From Gigaspora rosea (Eukaryota; Glomeromycota; Glomeromycetes; Diversisporales; Gigasporaceae): DNA of 64,000 nucleotides. The translations under genes were made by a program, and so were the position numbers. The DNA is taken from the NCBI GenBank assembly GCA_003550325.1, contig QKWP01000203.1, positions 5,054 to 69,053 of the forward strand. Direction: 5' to 3'. Numbering within the stretch: position 1 is the first letter of the stretch; every line of letters begins with the position of its first letter. Of this stretch, positions 1 through 11,960 are shown in pieces. Under the pieces are notes generated by a model. That model had not been told where the DNA came from. It saw nothing but the letters and a program-made list of their open reading frames with translations, and did not search any database.

Positions 1-881
1 ATACCCGGACATTTCTGAAATTCAGTAGAGTAAGGCTAAAAGGCTTTTACTTCGTTACCTTAACCAGTTGAACCAGATATTCCTTGACTTCGCTTTCCTT
101 AGTTCCAGTAAACAAACTTCAATGAAATTTTCTAGCGATCGAAGTCAATGATACAAATAATGTTATTGAGCTGTGCTCAAGTATCGCACTTATATAGTGC
201 TACGACAGATCTAAATAAAAAATCTCTATTAGTGTTTGTTGATTCTAAGTGGTTTGTTAGATGCCACTGAAAATTTCCAAATGCAAAAAATAATAAGCAG
301 TTGTTTCTATCACTGATTTACATATAACAAAGATCTATAACAAAACCGTATAAACTATAATACTTCTCCTAATTAAAAGCCCTTATTTTCAATACATTTT
401 AATCATGATCAAAGCACCGAAAACTCTTTCAATAACTAGGCACGTAAATCAACAAATCACAGTTTACTATTGCAAAGAAGTAAAACGTTCATAGCTTTTA
501 AATCTATTTACTTACTAAAGTAAAGTAAAGATTGCTATGATTGGTTTTGGTGATTGGTTTTGAGGACGGGCGATTGGTTTGACGTGCTTTAATATATATA
601 TAATTTTGTTTTTTTAATAACTAATTATTAGACAATTTGGGGTGATAAATAATCAGATGATTGCTATTTTAGGGTATAAAATGATCAGCTGATATAAAAT
701 TTGGAACCCTAAAAAAGGGTAATTCCAAAAATCCGCAGATATGAAAATAATAATAATATTATTATTATAAATTTATAAATATAAATATATAAATAAAATA
801 AAATAAAAAAATAAATAAATTTGTTATAAAAATAAATATATATATATAAAAAATCAATTAATTATATAAAAAAATAGAAGT
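1..881. other. AT-rich intergenic stretch, no gene seen
   Basis: No reading frame with protein-like composition and no recognisable RNA gene was found. It contains short AT microsatellite-like runs near 770-850 and a small direct repeat of GATTGGTTTTG-type words near 540-580. Confidence 0.5.
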
Positions 882-1227
882 TTACTATTTATCACCACAA
901 GTGATCATCACCGTTGTTCAATTTACCAATTAAAATTCAGGATCAGGTGTAATATGTAGATCTATTTTTGTGTAACAAAAACAAAAAATTTTTAAAAAAT
1001 TCCTAAAATTGCTTCTAACCTAAAATTTTGTCTATGAAACTACTTTCTTTTATGCAAAAAAAAAATTCCTCATAAAATTTTGGTATAAACTATACTCCCT
1101 GCCATATCCCAGTTCTCACTCTTACCCTAATATTTAAGAGATTTAATTTTTATTTAGTTTGTTTTGTTTATTTTGTTTTATGCATTGTAGATCACCGATA
1201 ATGATCACCAGTGGTGATTTGTAGTAA
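882..1227. mobile_element. MITE family A, copy 1 (uninterrupted)
   Basis: About 346 bp ending in inverted repeats: the left end reads TTATCACCAC and the right end GTGGTGATTTG, followed inward on both sides by GTGATCAT-type words. An inverted, diverged copy lies at about 30848-31490, which shows this is a dispersed element. No coding capacity. Superfamily not assigned. Confidence 0.65.
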
Positions 1228-1428
1228 TTTTCTAAAATATTATAAAAATATATGGGGTCATTTCTACCCATTTTGCAATATAATCAATCTTGAGATAATT
1301 GAGTTTAATCGTTTGTTTTGATTTTCGAACTGATCCAGGATTAAGCAAATTTCATGATTTTGATTGGTTAAAAATGACAGGTGACTATTGGGTAATCTCG
1401 TGATACACTTGTACCTTGTACCTTAGAC

Positions 1429-1700
1429 CAGTGTTGTCATGGGACACAGACACGGACGGCGGACAGTCCGGGACGGGACGTCCGGGACATGTCCGCCCAG
1501 AATTTTTTTTGTCCCGAACATTTTGCGACTCAACACGTGATCATCTACCAATAAAATTCGTATAATTCCGCAATTTGATTGGTTTTACCCGGCGGACATG
1601 TATCATGTTGGGACATTATTGCGGACATGTCCCGGACGTCCCGTCCCGGACTGTCCGCGTCTCTGAAAAATCAGCGGGACAATGTCCGTGTACAACACTG
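1429..1700. mobile_element. Non-autonomous hAT element with 8-bp TSD CCTTAGAC
   Basis: 272-bp element starting CAGTGTTGTCATGGGACAC and ending GTACAACACTG. It is flanked on both sides by the identical octamer CCTTAGAC (1421-1428 and 1701-1708). CAGTG termini and an 8-bp duplication are the hAT signature. Subterminal arms are GC-rich inverted repeats of GGGACGTCC/GGACATGTCC words, much richer in GC than the host DNA. No transposase. Confidence 0.85.
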
Positions 1701-2070
1701 CCTTAGACAGCCTCGTGTAGTTTTTCTTTTACATTATCTCCATTTTTTATTATGTAAATCGCTTTTCATTTATAATTGAAAAATGTCATTCATGTCAAAA
1801 TTTACATGAATCTAATAAAAACTCATTTTTCAAAAAATTTGCAAAATGGGCCTTTTTAGTAGAAATGACCCCATATATTTATAAATTTTAATGCTCCAGA
1901 CTTATACCGGTTTCCGGTTCCTAGTACAGATTATTTTTAATACAGTAGTAATCATATTGTGAATTATACAAACTATATGATATCATATGATTTACATAGA
2001 TTCTAACCAATCAGAATTAATTATTTCATAGTTCTCCTCATAAACATTAACAATTTTTCGCAAAATTTTA

Positions 2071-2430
2071 TATAGTACAGAACAGTAAAAGACATCCAAA
2101 CTATACATATAGGCACCAATTTTGGATTCTTATATAATTAATTCTAATTGGCTAATTTTGTGCAATTGATTTTGATTGGCTAAAAACCTATATATGTTTT
2201 CTTTTTCTTTTTTTTATATTAAACGCCAATTATTTAAACTCATATAAACTTTAATATCTTATAACTTCCTTAAAATTAAAAATAAAAAAAAGTTCTCTGA
2301 CAAAAAATGTAGTTTATCAAAAAATCTATCAATTTGTCAGAGGGTTTTTTGATCTAATTTTTTAAAAAATTTATAACAATTTAAAGTTTTACTAATAATA
2401 AGTGAATGTCTTTTATTATCTGGTACTATA
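2071..2430. mobile_element. MITE-like element, TATAGTAC termini
   Basis: About 360 bp with inverted ends TATAGTAC/GTACTATA. The repeat continues inward: AACAGTAAAAGACAT on the left matches the reverse complement of ATGTCTTTTATTATCTGG on the right. AT-rich and non-coding. Possibly Tc1/mariner-like (TA at the borders), but the exact tip is unclear. Confidence 0.5.
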
Positions 2431-2686
2431 GTATTGAAAAATTGAAAAATATATTAAAATATTCTTGCTTATATTTAAAAAAGATTAAAAATCATTTTTT
2501 ATATTGTTTTCAACTAGTTTAATCTAATTTTTAAAATTATTATAACTTTGTTTATATAAACTAATGATTTTTGTATGTACAACAAATAATTTGCCATTTA
2601 TATTTATATTGTATTACACTATACTCTTAAACTTTCAATATCTTATAATTTATATATATATACTATAATAATAACTAATACTTATA

Positions 2687-3952
2687 AGGTTGTGGTGACA
2701 TAGAGAAGCTGTCTGGTTGTCACCCCCAAGCGGCAGGTCTAGAGTTCAAATCCCACTAGAGACGAATTGAAAAATAGGTCTGTGTTATGGTAACATTTGT
2801 TCATCGATCAGTCGGGTAGATTACCTGTAACCTTGGTTAAAGCCAAAGGACCGGAACAATTGAAACCGTTTGGCAAGTCCCGAGTGGAGAGGTAGCTGGA
2901 CTTTCGACGGTACCAGAGAAAAGGATCTTAGCGGTGACTAACCGAGAAACTGGACAGGCAAGAGCTCCTATGGCAAAAGGAGGCCCACCAACCTGGTCGC
3001 TGGAGTCGTACCAGAGGAAAAGGCCATGTGTTATAAAAGCATGAACCAAGGAAAGGGAGACCTTAGGCACCTAAAGCCTGGCAGACCGATCCTTCCGGGC
3101 CAACTGGATTGGTAGTCTGGGATTACTGGGGAAAAGGATCCAAAGAGTGACTGACCGGATACTGGGGTCTAGTGAACTTCACAAGGGCAAACAGAACTAA
3201 TCAGCCAATAAGAGGCGGAAACATGGAGGCGTGTACGTGTCAAAACCCAACGGAGCTCTGGGCGTACCTATATGGGAGTCTTTGGACACTAAGAGAATTT
3301 GGGACCACCAATATGGGTATATGCTAGTATACATGCATGTAGTGGTGATCGGGTTCTCCCTAGCCTCATGATGCCATCCAACTATATTTGGCACTAGAAG
3401 CATTTGCGAAAGCCCAGGTCCTTGCCACCATGGTGGGAAGTACAGTCGTTCGCACATTTCCAAATTCGGAACGCTAAATTCTGGGTCCTCAAGTTGCAGG
3501 AAACCGGCTGGTTGCGGTCTTGAAATACTTACCCAATGTGATAGAAGCAGCTGCATCATGGCTTGAAATATGAACCCCCAAGAAGTACACTAGTAAGGGA
3601 TTTTCTGGGTAACCAGATTTCGGGTACACCAACTTGAAAGCATAAAGCGCCTACCTGGCAACACACACCAAATTGGAAGTGATGAATTAGGAAATATGGG
3701 TAAAGTGGCGGACATGTGGGTGCTAATTGTTGGTTGAAAAGGGACGTACAAATCCAGGTCAACTATATAAATGGGAATATGGGAGGCTCTGGTGGGTTTT
3801 AGCCGTGGATAAAAGGTTTCATAGCCTGAAGTTCTAGTCTCAATACTTGTATATTATATGTATGTATAAAAGGCACCGCCATATGTCAATTTGCTTAAGT
3901 ATTAATAAAGTTTGGGGCAGGAGCTACACTCTTAATATTAAAAAAAAAAAAA
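2687..3952 (+). mobile_element. Long tRNA-headed retroposon, family 1 copy 1
   Basis: A non-coding insertion of about 1.27 kb, markedly more GC-rich than its surroundings. The 5' end resembles a tRNA: a TGGTGACATAGAGAAG A-box-like stretch and a B-box-like GAGTTCAAATCC at 2742-2753. The 3' end carries AATAAA near 3903 followed by a short A run. Flanks ATAACTAATACTTATA (2671-2686) and ATAACTAATATTTATA (3953-3968) form a 16-bp target duplication with one mismatch. The first roughly 500 bp align with the copy at 37028-38197, while the 3' portions differ. Open frames inside it (2837-3762, minus) are not conserved between copies and are not considered genes. Confidence 0.75.
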
Positions 3953-4473
3953 ATAACTAATATTTATATATTAACATTAATTCTAATTTTACTAATTCTA
4001 CTTCTAACTATTAAGTCAAATCAAATATTGTGCCTATAGCTTTTTTTAAAAAACTCTTTTATTATTTTATTATCAATTGGTTTCAATTAATTTAATAATG
4101 ATTTTAATAAGCTTATTGATCAATATATGGTAATAATGTAGAGTAAGTATAGAAAAACAAAATAGGAAATGGTAAGATAAGACAATAGGACAATCAGAAA
4201 TATCATTAATTAATTATTTTAATGGGTATACGTCAAGCTTTTTACTAAATTTAGTATGTACAAAAAAAAATTATTTAATTAAATATTTGACCAAATTGAT
4301 TTAAATTTTGGCAAAATATATTTGAATATTAAACTATCTTTTTGTATAATTTTAGTAATACTTAATAATAAAAATTTTATACAGTTCATTCTTAAACCTT
4401 GTGCATTTCTCTAAAATTTTTCTGTACTAAATTTAGTACAGCTTAAAAAAATCATACTGTCTAAAAATTTATA

Positions 4474-4965
4474 CAGTGCGCGACACTTAAAGACTACACA
4501 AACTTTAAAAGCTAATAACTTATGATCTAAAAAAGATATTTTAAAAAGGAAGCCATTATTTTATAGCTAAATCAATTTATTACAACTTAACGGCCTTATT
4601 TTTTAAAAAGTTATAATAACTTTTTAAAATATAAAGCTCTAAAAATATAGTATTTTTATATGATATGTAANAACGGCCTTATTTTTTAAAAAGTTATAAT
4701 AACTTTTTAAAATATAAAGCTCTAAAAATATAGTATTTTTATATGATATGTAAAAATTTAACCAAAAATGGGACAAGTTACATGTTTTGGCTTCTTGTTA
4801 TTGGCTAATTTTAAAATTATTTTAAAAATTATTTTTAAAATATTTTTTATTAATTAATTTTTGACCAATCAGAATACAAGAAATCAAAAAAATATCAAAT
4901 TTCAATATGAAATTTTTGAAAATAGGACAAATCACAAAAATATAGTCTTTAAGTGTCATGCACTG
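4474..4965. mobile_element. MITE family B, copy 1 (TA target, CAGTGC termini)
   Basis: The left end CAGTGCGCGACACTTAAAGA and the right end (reverse complement CAGTGCATGACACTTAAAGA) form an inverted repeat of about 22 bp, flanked by TA on both sides. This is typical of Tc1/mariner-derived MITEs. A second copy lies at 32698-33119. This copy is lengthened by the 82-bp duplication around the N at 4671; without it the element is about 409 bp, close to the other copy at 422 bp. Confidence 0.8.
4589..4753. repeat. Exact 82-bp duplication flanking an N (assembly seam)
   Basis: Positions 4589-4670 and 4672-4753 are identical, starting AACGGCCTTATTTTTTAAAA, and are separated by the only ambiguous base in the window (4671). 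The second MITE B copy at 32698-33119 has this segment once. An unmerged overlap between two contigs is the simplest explanation. Confidence 0.85.
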
Positions 4966-4967
4966 TA

Positions 4968-6716
4968 ATAAAATTAAAGAAATACTAAATTTTTAAATTG
5001 TTTTGAACCTAATTTCGATCTTGATATAGTTAAAAAAAATAAATAATAATTTTTTTAAATAGTTTAAATAAGCATGTTTTAAAGTAATACATCCCTAAAA
5101 ATGGTTAGATTTTCTGTATATTTATATAGTAAAATATAGTAAAAATTTAGTAAAATTAAATTATTTATAACATTTTATCGATACACTCTTTTCGACAATC
5201 ACTTGGACCAAATTTCCGACAGAAAAAAACAAAAAGTTTTTTGTTGGAGCGTGGGTAGAGTATACAGGACCTACGGTTTTTACAAAGGTCAACTATTCGC
5301 TATCATATAGGGACTCCTTTGATATATTCGGCATGTAAGCCAAAAGCGTTTTGGTACAAGATAACTGGCAGGAGGTAGTGCCCTTGTACGGAAAATTTTG
5401 GTGAAGTCATCATTTCCACTCCGTCGACAAAGTAACCTGTAACAACATAATGGAAACAGCAAAAAAATAAGTTTTCCAACAACATTCTCCTTTAAATTTT
5501 TTACAAGTGATTTCTCTGTATCATCTTTCTCATCTTCCTGCTGTTTTTCCAAAATTTTCGATAAAAAGTGGGGATTTGGTTTACCCCCTCCAAAAGATCG
5601 ACTATTTACTTTCCCAAATCCGGATGACCTAGTAGAATGCAACCATGTGACATGTTTGTTTACGAATACGGTTTTAGTGCTACTCCATATCGATGTAGCT
5701 TAGTTGATATAGTTTAGGGATATCCGAGGTTGGTTATATAGTCAGAAGAAGATATTATTAAGGCGTAGCTTTACAGTAGAGATATACAATAGTTGCATTT
5801 GTTATATAATTTTTATTCAATCTACCATGGGTTATTAGTGTTTTCCCTTTTCTTTTTTTCCATTGGTTTTTGTTTTCTTTTCATTAGACTAGCCTTCGTG
5901 CTATACCATGTGGTTTTTTTCCTTTTTTGTTTTCCTCTTCCTTTTTTCTTTTTTTGTTAGTTTTTCTTTTTGTATTTTTCGTTTTTTTGGCTTTTGATAT
6001 TTTTTATATTTACATCTCTCTTTATTTTGTCTTTAGTAAATTCCTTGTTAGTTAAAGGAATATGAAGGAGAGAAGAAGCCATTATGGTGTGGCACTTAGG
6101 CTAGTTTAATATAGCCTCTAGTTTTTAGACTCGTCTTCAAATTAGTGTGGCAGGTTGTACTTGGGCACCATTAAGGCAGCCGGATAATGTTAGATTTGCA
6201 AATTAGGAGTAAACAAGTATATTATGTAGCGATATACTTAGTATTTTAATAAAATACTAGCGAAACTGCCTAAGTGAAAAAAAAATACCATTTTATCTAC
6301 TGAACCAATTTTAATGATTTTACTATTATTAAAACCAGAAAACTTAGCTTTATAACTTTTATTAAGCAATTTTAAAAATTTTATTAAATCAAAATTTTGC
6401 TATTTATAATTTAGTATTTTTTTTTTGCACTTTTAGTAGTAAACAAATTTTTAAAAATATAAAAAAATTTTAGATATGTTATCTAATTTTTAAATATTCT
6501 AAAATGACTTTTAAATATAGGATTATATATTAAATAAATTTAATTTGAAGTTAATAATACCAATTTTTAAAATTGTACTTTTATAATGTACTAAATTTAG
6601 TACATTGTACTAATTTAGTATAGCAAACAGATACCTATTAATGAATTTAATTAAAAGTTGGTTAACATTAATATCATATAAACTATACTATATATTCATT
6701 TAAAATATATATTAAA
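4968..6716. other. Intergenic region with one possible gene remnant
   Basis: Mostly AT-rich DNA with C/T-rich tracts near 5840-6000. At 5289-5642 on the minus strand there is a less AT-rich pocket with a 117-codon open frame. Its start (MHSTRSSGFGKVNSRSFGGG) and an overlapping frame ending near 5303 (VEMMTSPKFSVQGHYLLPVI) both look protein-like, but no consistent GT-AG intron joins them in frame. I do not recognise a family. It may be a decayed gene or chance. Confidence 0.3.
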
Positions 6717-7492
6717 CGACCTGTGGGTTGATAGTGTAAGTGGTTATGCTCCCAGGTCGCCAAGCATAAGATTGCTGGTTCAACCCCTACTAATGGACAA
6801 TAGAAAAACTATACTCGATCATAAGACGGATGGGCTAAATTAGAATACTAGGGCCGCGATTGGCTAATATAATCACATTAATCCGTTCCCGTTGCTAAAT
6901 AAGGAAAATAATGAATACTTCTGGTAAAATTCCGGTTGAATAAATGAATACTTTTGACAAAATTCCGGTTGAATGGTAATACACTAAAATGGCAAGTCGT
7001 ACTAACCTAATAAAGGAAAAGGATAGATGAACTCAGTAAAGCCCAGTCCTAAAACCGAAACGGAAGGAGACCATAAAACTTTGGAAAGCCGAAGAAAGGA
7101 AGTACCGAGAATAATCTCTCTAAGTCTGGCTGCCTGGTCGGTACGGATGACTGGATGATCTGGACAAAGTTAAAGCTGAAACTTTAAAAGGCCGAAGGAA
7201 GGATGTACTGAGATATGCTCTGCTCTCGCTGCTCGCCCCGGTCAGTATGGATGACTAGAGGTTCTGAAAGAAGTTGGAAAACTGAAAACATCGCTAGCGG
7301 ACTGAGTATCTAGAATAAGTGATTTCTGGGTGACTGAGTAAGAGAATTTGGTTGTACAACTAGTTCAGTTTAGTAATAGAATGTATCACTAAAATTTTGT
7401 AATTAGAAAAAAAAACAAATGACCTTAATAAAAGATCGCCAAACGTGACCTTCAGGGATGAAACCTAAAGGAAATTTAAAAAAAATATATAT
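6717..7492 (+). mobile_element. Long tRNA-headed retroposon, family 2 copy 1
   Basis: An insertion of about 775 bp. Its head contains a perfect pol III A box TAGTGTAAGTGG (6732-6743) and a B box GGTTCAACCCC (6777-6787). The body is non-coding and includes an internal imperfect duplication of about 110 bp (near 7078-7160 and 7170-7255). The 3' end has AATAAA (near 7428) followed by an A run. ATATATATTAAA occurs just before the head and again after the A run, consistent with a target duplication, although AT-rich sequence makes this weak. The related copy is at 40523-41225. Confidence 0.75.
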
Positions 7493-7600
7493 ATATATAT
7501 TAAATATTATATGCAAAGCGCAAATTACAAATAGTATAAAAAAAAATTATATTTTGATAATTATATTAAATATTATTCAAATATTATAAATTAATTATTA

Positions 7601-7954
7601 TAAAGTGCACCTACCTATATAGTGTTGAACACCATAGGTAAATTAGATTTGCAAATTCATGTAACAAAAACAAAAAAAATAAACTTTTATAAAACAAAAA
7701 ATAAATTTTAATTACTTTAGGGTTAGGGTGAGGCCTGGGATTTTATCGGGAATATTAGTATATACAAAATTTAGCCAGAAATTTTTTTTATTAGAGCTCC
7801 AAAGGCGGTTTCATAAACAAAATTTTAAGTTATAAACATTTTTTAAAAAATAAACAAAAAAAACAAAATTTTATGTTACAAATGATCTTAAATTTTGATT
7901 GACTATTCTAATAGTTTTGTATAACATGGTGTTCAACTCTATAGGTGCACTTTA
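7601..7954. mobile_element. MITE with TAAAGTGCAC termini
   Basis: 354 bp beginning TAAAGTGCACCTACCTATAT and ending in its inverted equivalent (GGTGTTCAACTCTATAGGTG followed by CACTTTA). The inverted repeat is about 30 bp with small gaps. The interior is AT-rich and non-coding. A TA at each tip suggests a mariner-like origin. Confidence 0.75.
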
Positions 7955-8480
7955 GTAAACCTGTTATAAATTGTTTAAATAGGAATTATTATTTGAATAT
8001 AATAAATTATTCGAATAAAAATAAATTATTTGAATAATTATATTACTTAAATAATTTGAATAAGACAATTATTCGAATATTTATATTATTAATTAAATAA
8101 TTATTTAAAAAATTTTATTTGAATATTTACCAAATATAAATATTATTCGAATAGCAAATATGAATCTGAAACTTTAATTATGATATTTGTTTGCTATATA
8201 ATATTTTTCAAATTTAATACTTTTTTTACTACACTTACTAGTTTTGAAAGGATATGTTTATAATAAATTAATTTTTATCATAGCAAATTATTTTTAAAGT
8301 CGAATTTTTTTTTGATTTCAAATATTTACTATTTTCATTAACCAGTTTTGCATTTTGATACTAACTATTTAACAAGAACATGATCTCAAAATCAATATAT
8401 ATATTAGTAAATTATATATATATATAATCTTATATAAGTTATATTGGCCTACAATATTTCAAAAATCTTACAATCAATAT
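7955..8480. other. AT-rich intergenic stretch
   Basis: Contains many ATTATTTGAATA / TATTCGAATA words between 7980 and 8160 but no gene or clear element boundary. Confidence 0.4.
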
Positions 8481-9339
8481 CAGTGTTGGCCTGGACTTCT
8501 GGAATCCCACTGGACGTCTAGATTTTTTCAGAGTTCCAGTGGTTCTAGTGAAATCCCTCTGAAAGAATTTTTTCACTGGAACCCGATTCCATTAACCAAT
8601 AAAAACGCAGATATTATTAACCAATAAAAACGCAGATATTATTAACCAATAAAAATTAATAACATTCTATTATTTATTTTTATGAAGCTCTATTTTATAA
8701 TGTTGATCATAGTAATTTTAAAAATTGGAGTATTATATACAGTATTATGCGGTAATTGTTGCAAATAGATATCAAGCACAGCCCAAATTCAACTTGTGCT
8801 AGATCCCAGTAAATATTAAATGAAGCTTTTTATCGGTTCGTCCTGCATAAATATATATATGTACGTACATATGTACATATGCATACTAAAATTTTTTACT
8901 TTCTAAGTAAAATTCGATAGAACGGTTAGGATAAAATATTTTTTTCATATTATCTCGCAACTCACTGTCGAAATATTTTTATATGTTAAGAAATCCAGTA
9001 CAGTAAATATAAATATATTTTATTATTCTCAAGCGTTTTATATTCCAACTTCGTATTCTGAAAACATTTACAGTATTACCAAGATCTACTTTTAAAAATC
9101 TATTTTACAAGTTATACTAAAAATTGTTTTTAAAGAAAAATGAGATCACTATTGTGTGAAATATCGTAGTATAGTAAATTTCTAGTAAATATTTCTATCT
9201 GATTGCTAAGTATTTTTTTTTTTGTATAGATGTTTCTAAAAAATAAAAAAATACTTATGTACAAATACTTGAGTTTAATTATTGTAATTCATATAATTAG
9301 GCCCAGAAAATGATATATTAAATATACTGCTCAAATTCT

Positions 9340-11960
9340 ATTTTGCACTGTTGTCTATAGCTGGATGTTTATAATTACTTAATAAGTCATCTTCCATATC
9401 ATTATAACCATCACATTTTTTCTCTTCATCCTCTAATCTAGCAACCTTTTTATTTTTCAACATTTGCTCCCAATCATGCAATTGATATTCCCAATTATTA
9501 AAATCAATTGTATCTGACTGGTCAACATCACAAAAATCATATTTATCCTTTGATTCTGCGCTAGGTTCATTCAATTCTTCTATTACTTCAACGGGTGGTG
9601 CATTGGATTGGTTAAATGTAGCATTGTAGGCACAGATTTATTTTTTTCATTGAGAAAAGTTAATTGAAGCGCAAATTTGATACATGGCCAATACTTTTTC
9701 ATTCTTTATATTTTAAAAATTAATTAAATTAATTTTTATAAACAAAAAAAAAAACTTACAAGAAGACGATTGCATCAGTTTGTATGAAGAAATCTCATTG
9801 AATTCCATAGTTATTCTACAGATGCCACATTAATACAAATTCTGAATAAATGTATTGCTAATAGGTCTAATTTTTTACTTAAAGAAGAGGCAAATTCCCA
9901 AAATCCTAGCACATTTACTCCAAATTGTTTATATGTTTTAGCATTAAATTGTTTATATGTTTTAGCATTAAAAGAGTAATAGTTTTTTGCGATATTCTTC
10001 TAGTTCAAGTAAAATACAAACTGGCCGATGCTTAAACCATGCTTTATAATAATAGGTAACAAACTGAGTAAGATATGTAAAATTCAAATTGTTAGTATAA
10101 TTATTAAACCACATAGTGCAAATATTAGGGTTTAAAAGAAAAAATAATAATAATAGAGGTTGCTCCCATTGTCTCTATCTTCGTTCTAACTGTGCAACTA
10201 TATTCTGTGCTAGATTACGATCTGGATATTCCTCCCATATCTTTAAAATATAGCTAAAAGCTTCTAGCACCTCATAAAGACGAGCTTTATCTGTTTGTAA
10301 TTTATTAAGAAACTCACAATAATGAAGAAGTAAAGAATATAACTGAGTTGTTAATTGCCAAAAATTATCATTAAGTAAACCTGACGACATATTTTGTGGA
10401 AAATAAAGTTCGTCTAAACTAGTTGAAGGCCAACTTGATTCTTCATCATCAGAGTCACAGGTCAAAAATTCCAAAGATGATTCAAGTATAGTAGCTAAGG
10501 TCTTAAAAAAGCTTTATTATATTAAAATTCATTAAATTATATATACTAAATACTAACCCTTAAAGCTTGGCAAGATTTTATTAAACTTTTAAAACAGTTA
10601 CAATAAGAATTCCAATAGGTATCATTTGGACAAGCTAAGGTAATATATTTCGAATATATTTTTTTTTGTGTGTCTTGAATTTTCCCAGTAAAATATAAAT
10701 TAATAGCATGATTGAAATAACTAGTAATTTTTATAGCTTGTTTCATTGTAGTTCTAAATTTGGTGGATTTCTTGAAAATTTCACCCATAGCAAGGTTGTA
10801 TTGATGAACGAAGCAAGGAAGAAAAACAATTTCTGAATATTTTAGTCATAATTGGCGTCTATTTCAGATACGTTAACTGAAAAAAAAATAGGATAAAATA
10901 AAAAAACAAAAAACTGATTAAAAAATTTATTTGCCTAGCAGCAGCATATGCTGGTGCACTATCAAACACAATTGCTAATAGTTTGCTCTGATATTTGATG
11001 CATCTTCGATCATTTTTTCAATTTTAGGAATAATATTAATCATCTGTTCTCTTTCTAAACTTATATTAGTTGCCTCCCAAATCTGAACTTCCCTTATCGA
11101 TAAGATAAAAAGTGAGCCAAAAATATGTTGCTTTAAAATATTTTTCCATCCATCAAATGCTAAGATGACTCCAGTGCTATTTTTTAATTTTTGATCGCAT
11201 GACATTATAACAACATTTTTTTTATTTCCAAGGATATGATTAGACAAAGCATGATGACTAAAAAGGGTAAGCAATGGGTTCAAAAACTCAAAAAACTCTT
11301 GTGTTGCTGGGTTTGCTGTCCATTGAAAGGCCCATCCATTAGATATAGTCATCTGAAGTAATAACTGTTCAAATTTAGGTCTCTCTTTTGCAGTAATATT
11401 TTTAACAATAACATTTGACAAAGAATAAGGCAATTTTTTTTCTAGCTTTTTGGATGTTGAATGCATGGTCAAAGAAGAAACATTGGAAAATATATCATTC
11501 GTGTAATTATCGTCATCTATTTAACACAAAAAAGAGAATAGGTTCTTATAAACTAGAACCAAACTATACTATACATTTAAAAAGAATTTATATAATATGT
11601 GCATTTATAGACATGCATTTAAAAGATATAGTTGACTTTTACCTGATCTATCAGTAATTTCAATATTATGACGTTTTTTAGAAGTTCATGAAGCCTGTTC
11701 CGCCTCATTATCTGTCTTACCACAATACGTGTCTACCGCTTCCTGAAATTCTAATTTAGCACAAAAATGAACATATTGTTTTAGGTGATTTCATACTGTA
11801 TTTTTTTTATTAGTAATTGTTTTATTTAAAGCTTTCCCCCGGCCAAGTGCATCATCACAAGCCTTATATACACCATAAGTATTGTATTTATTTGTAGGTT
11901 TTACACCAAATACAATGATATTATTTGTAAATTGGTGCTTTTTGGGGGCCACTAGTATGT
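9340..11960 (-). pseudogene. hAT transposase (BED finger, RNase H-like core), degraded
   Basis: Cut-and-paste transposase of the 8481-14746 element. Reading 5' to 3' on the minus strand, a BED-finger-like N-terminus (VYKACDDALGRGKALNK ... NHLKQYVHF) at about 11960-11650 is followed by a 126-bp intron (11517-11642, GT-AG). Next comes the core at 11516-10975 (WAFQWTANPATQEFFEFLNP, GVILAFDGWKNILKQ). After a frameshift near 10975 there is LLAIVFDSAPAYAAAR, then FLPCFVHQYNLAMGEIFKKS (about 10830-10780), an intron after about 10555, and the domain at 10474-10175. The C-terminal hAT dimerisation motif near 9780-9835 (VASVE, LWNSMRFLHT) is followed by an acidic tail ending about 9340. Breaks: in-frame TGA and TAG codons at Arg/Gln-type positions, frameshifts, and a 23-bp tandem duplication near 9935-9980. 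The pattern fits C-to-T decay. Confidence 0.85.

Noticed and set aside
1579..1779. 66-codon frame
   Set aside because: Lies across a non-autonomous hAT element and its flank. Produced by GC-rich inverted repeats.
2690..2765. tRNA gene
   Set aside because: B box and partial A box are present, but no clean cloverleaf or acceptor stem. It is the head of a retroposon, as are the similar sites at 6720, 37028 and 40523.
2837..3762. Three minus-strand frames in the first retroposon
   Set aside because: Not preserved in the aligned part of the second copy (37028-38197).
9340..11960. TGA-as-Trp recoding in the hAT transposase
   Set aside because: Its stops include TAA, TAG and TGA at Arg/Gln-type positions, which fits ordinary C-to-T decay rather than a different code.
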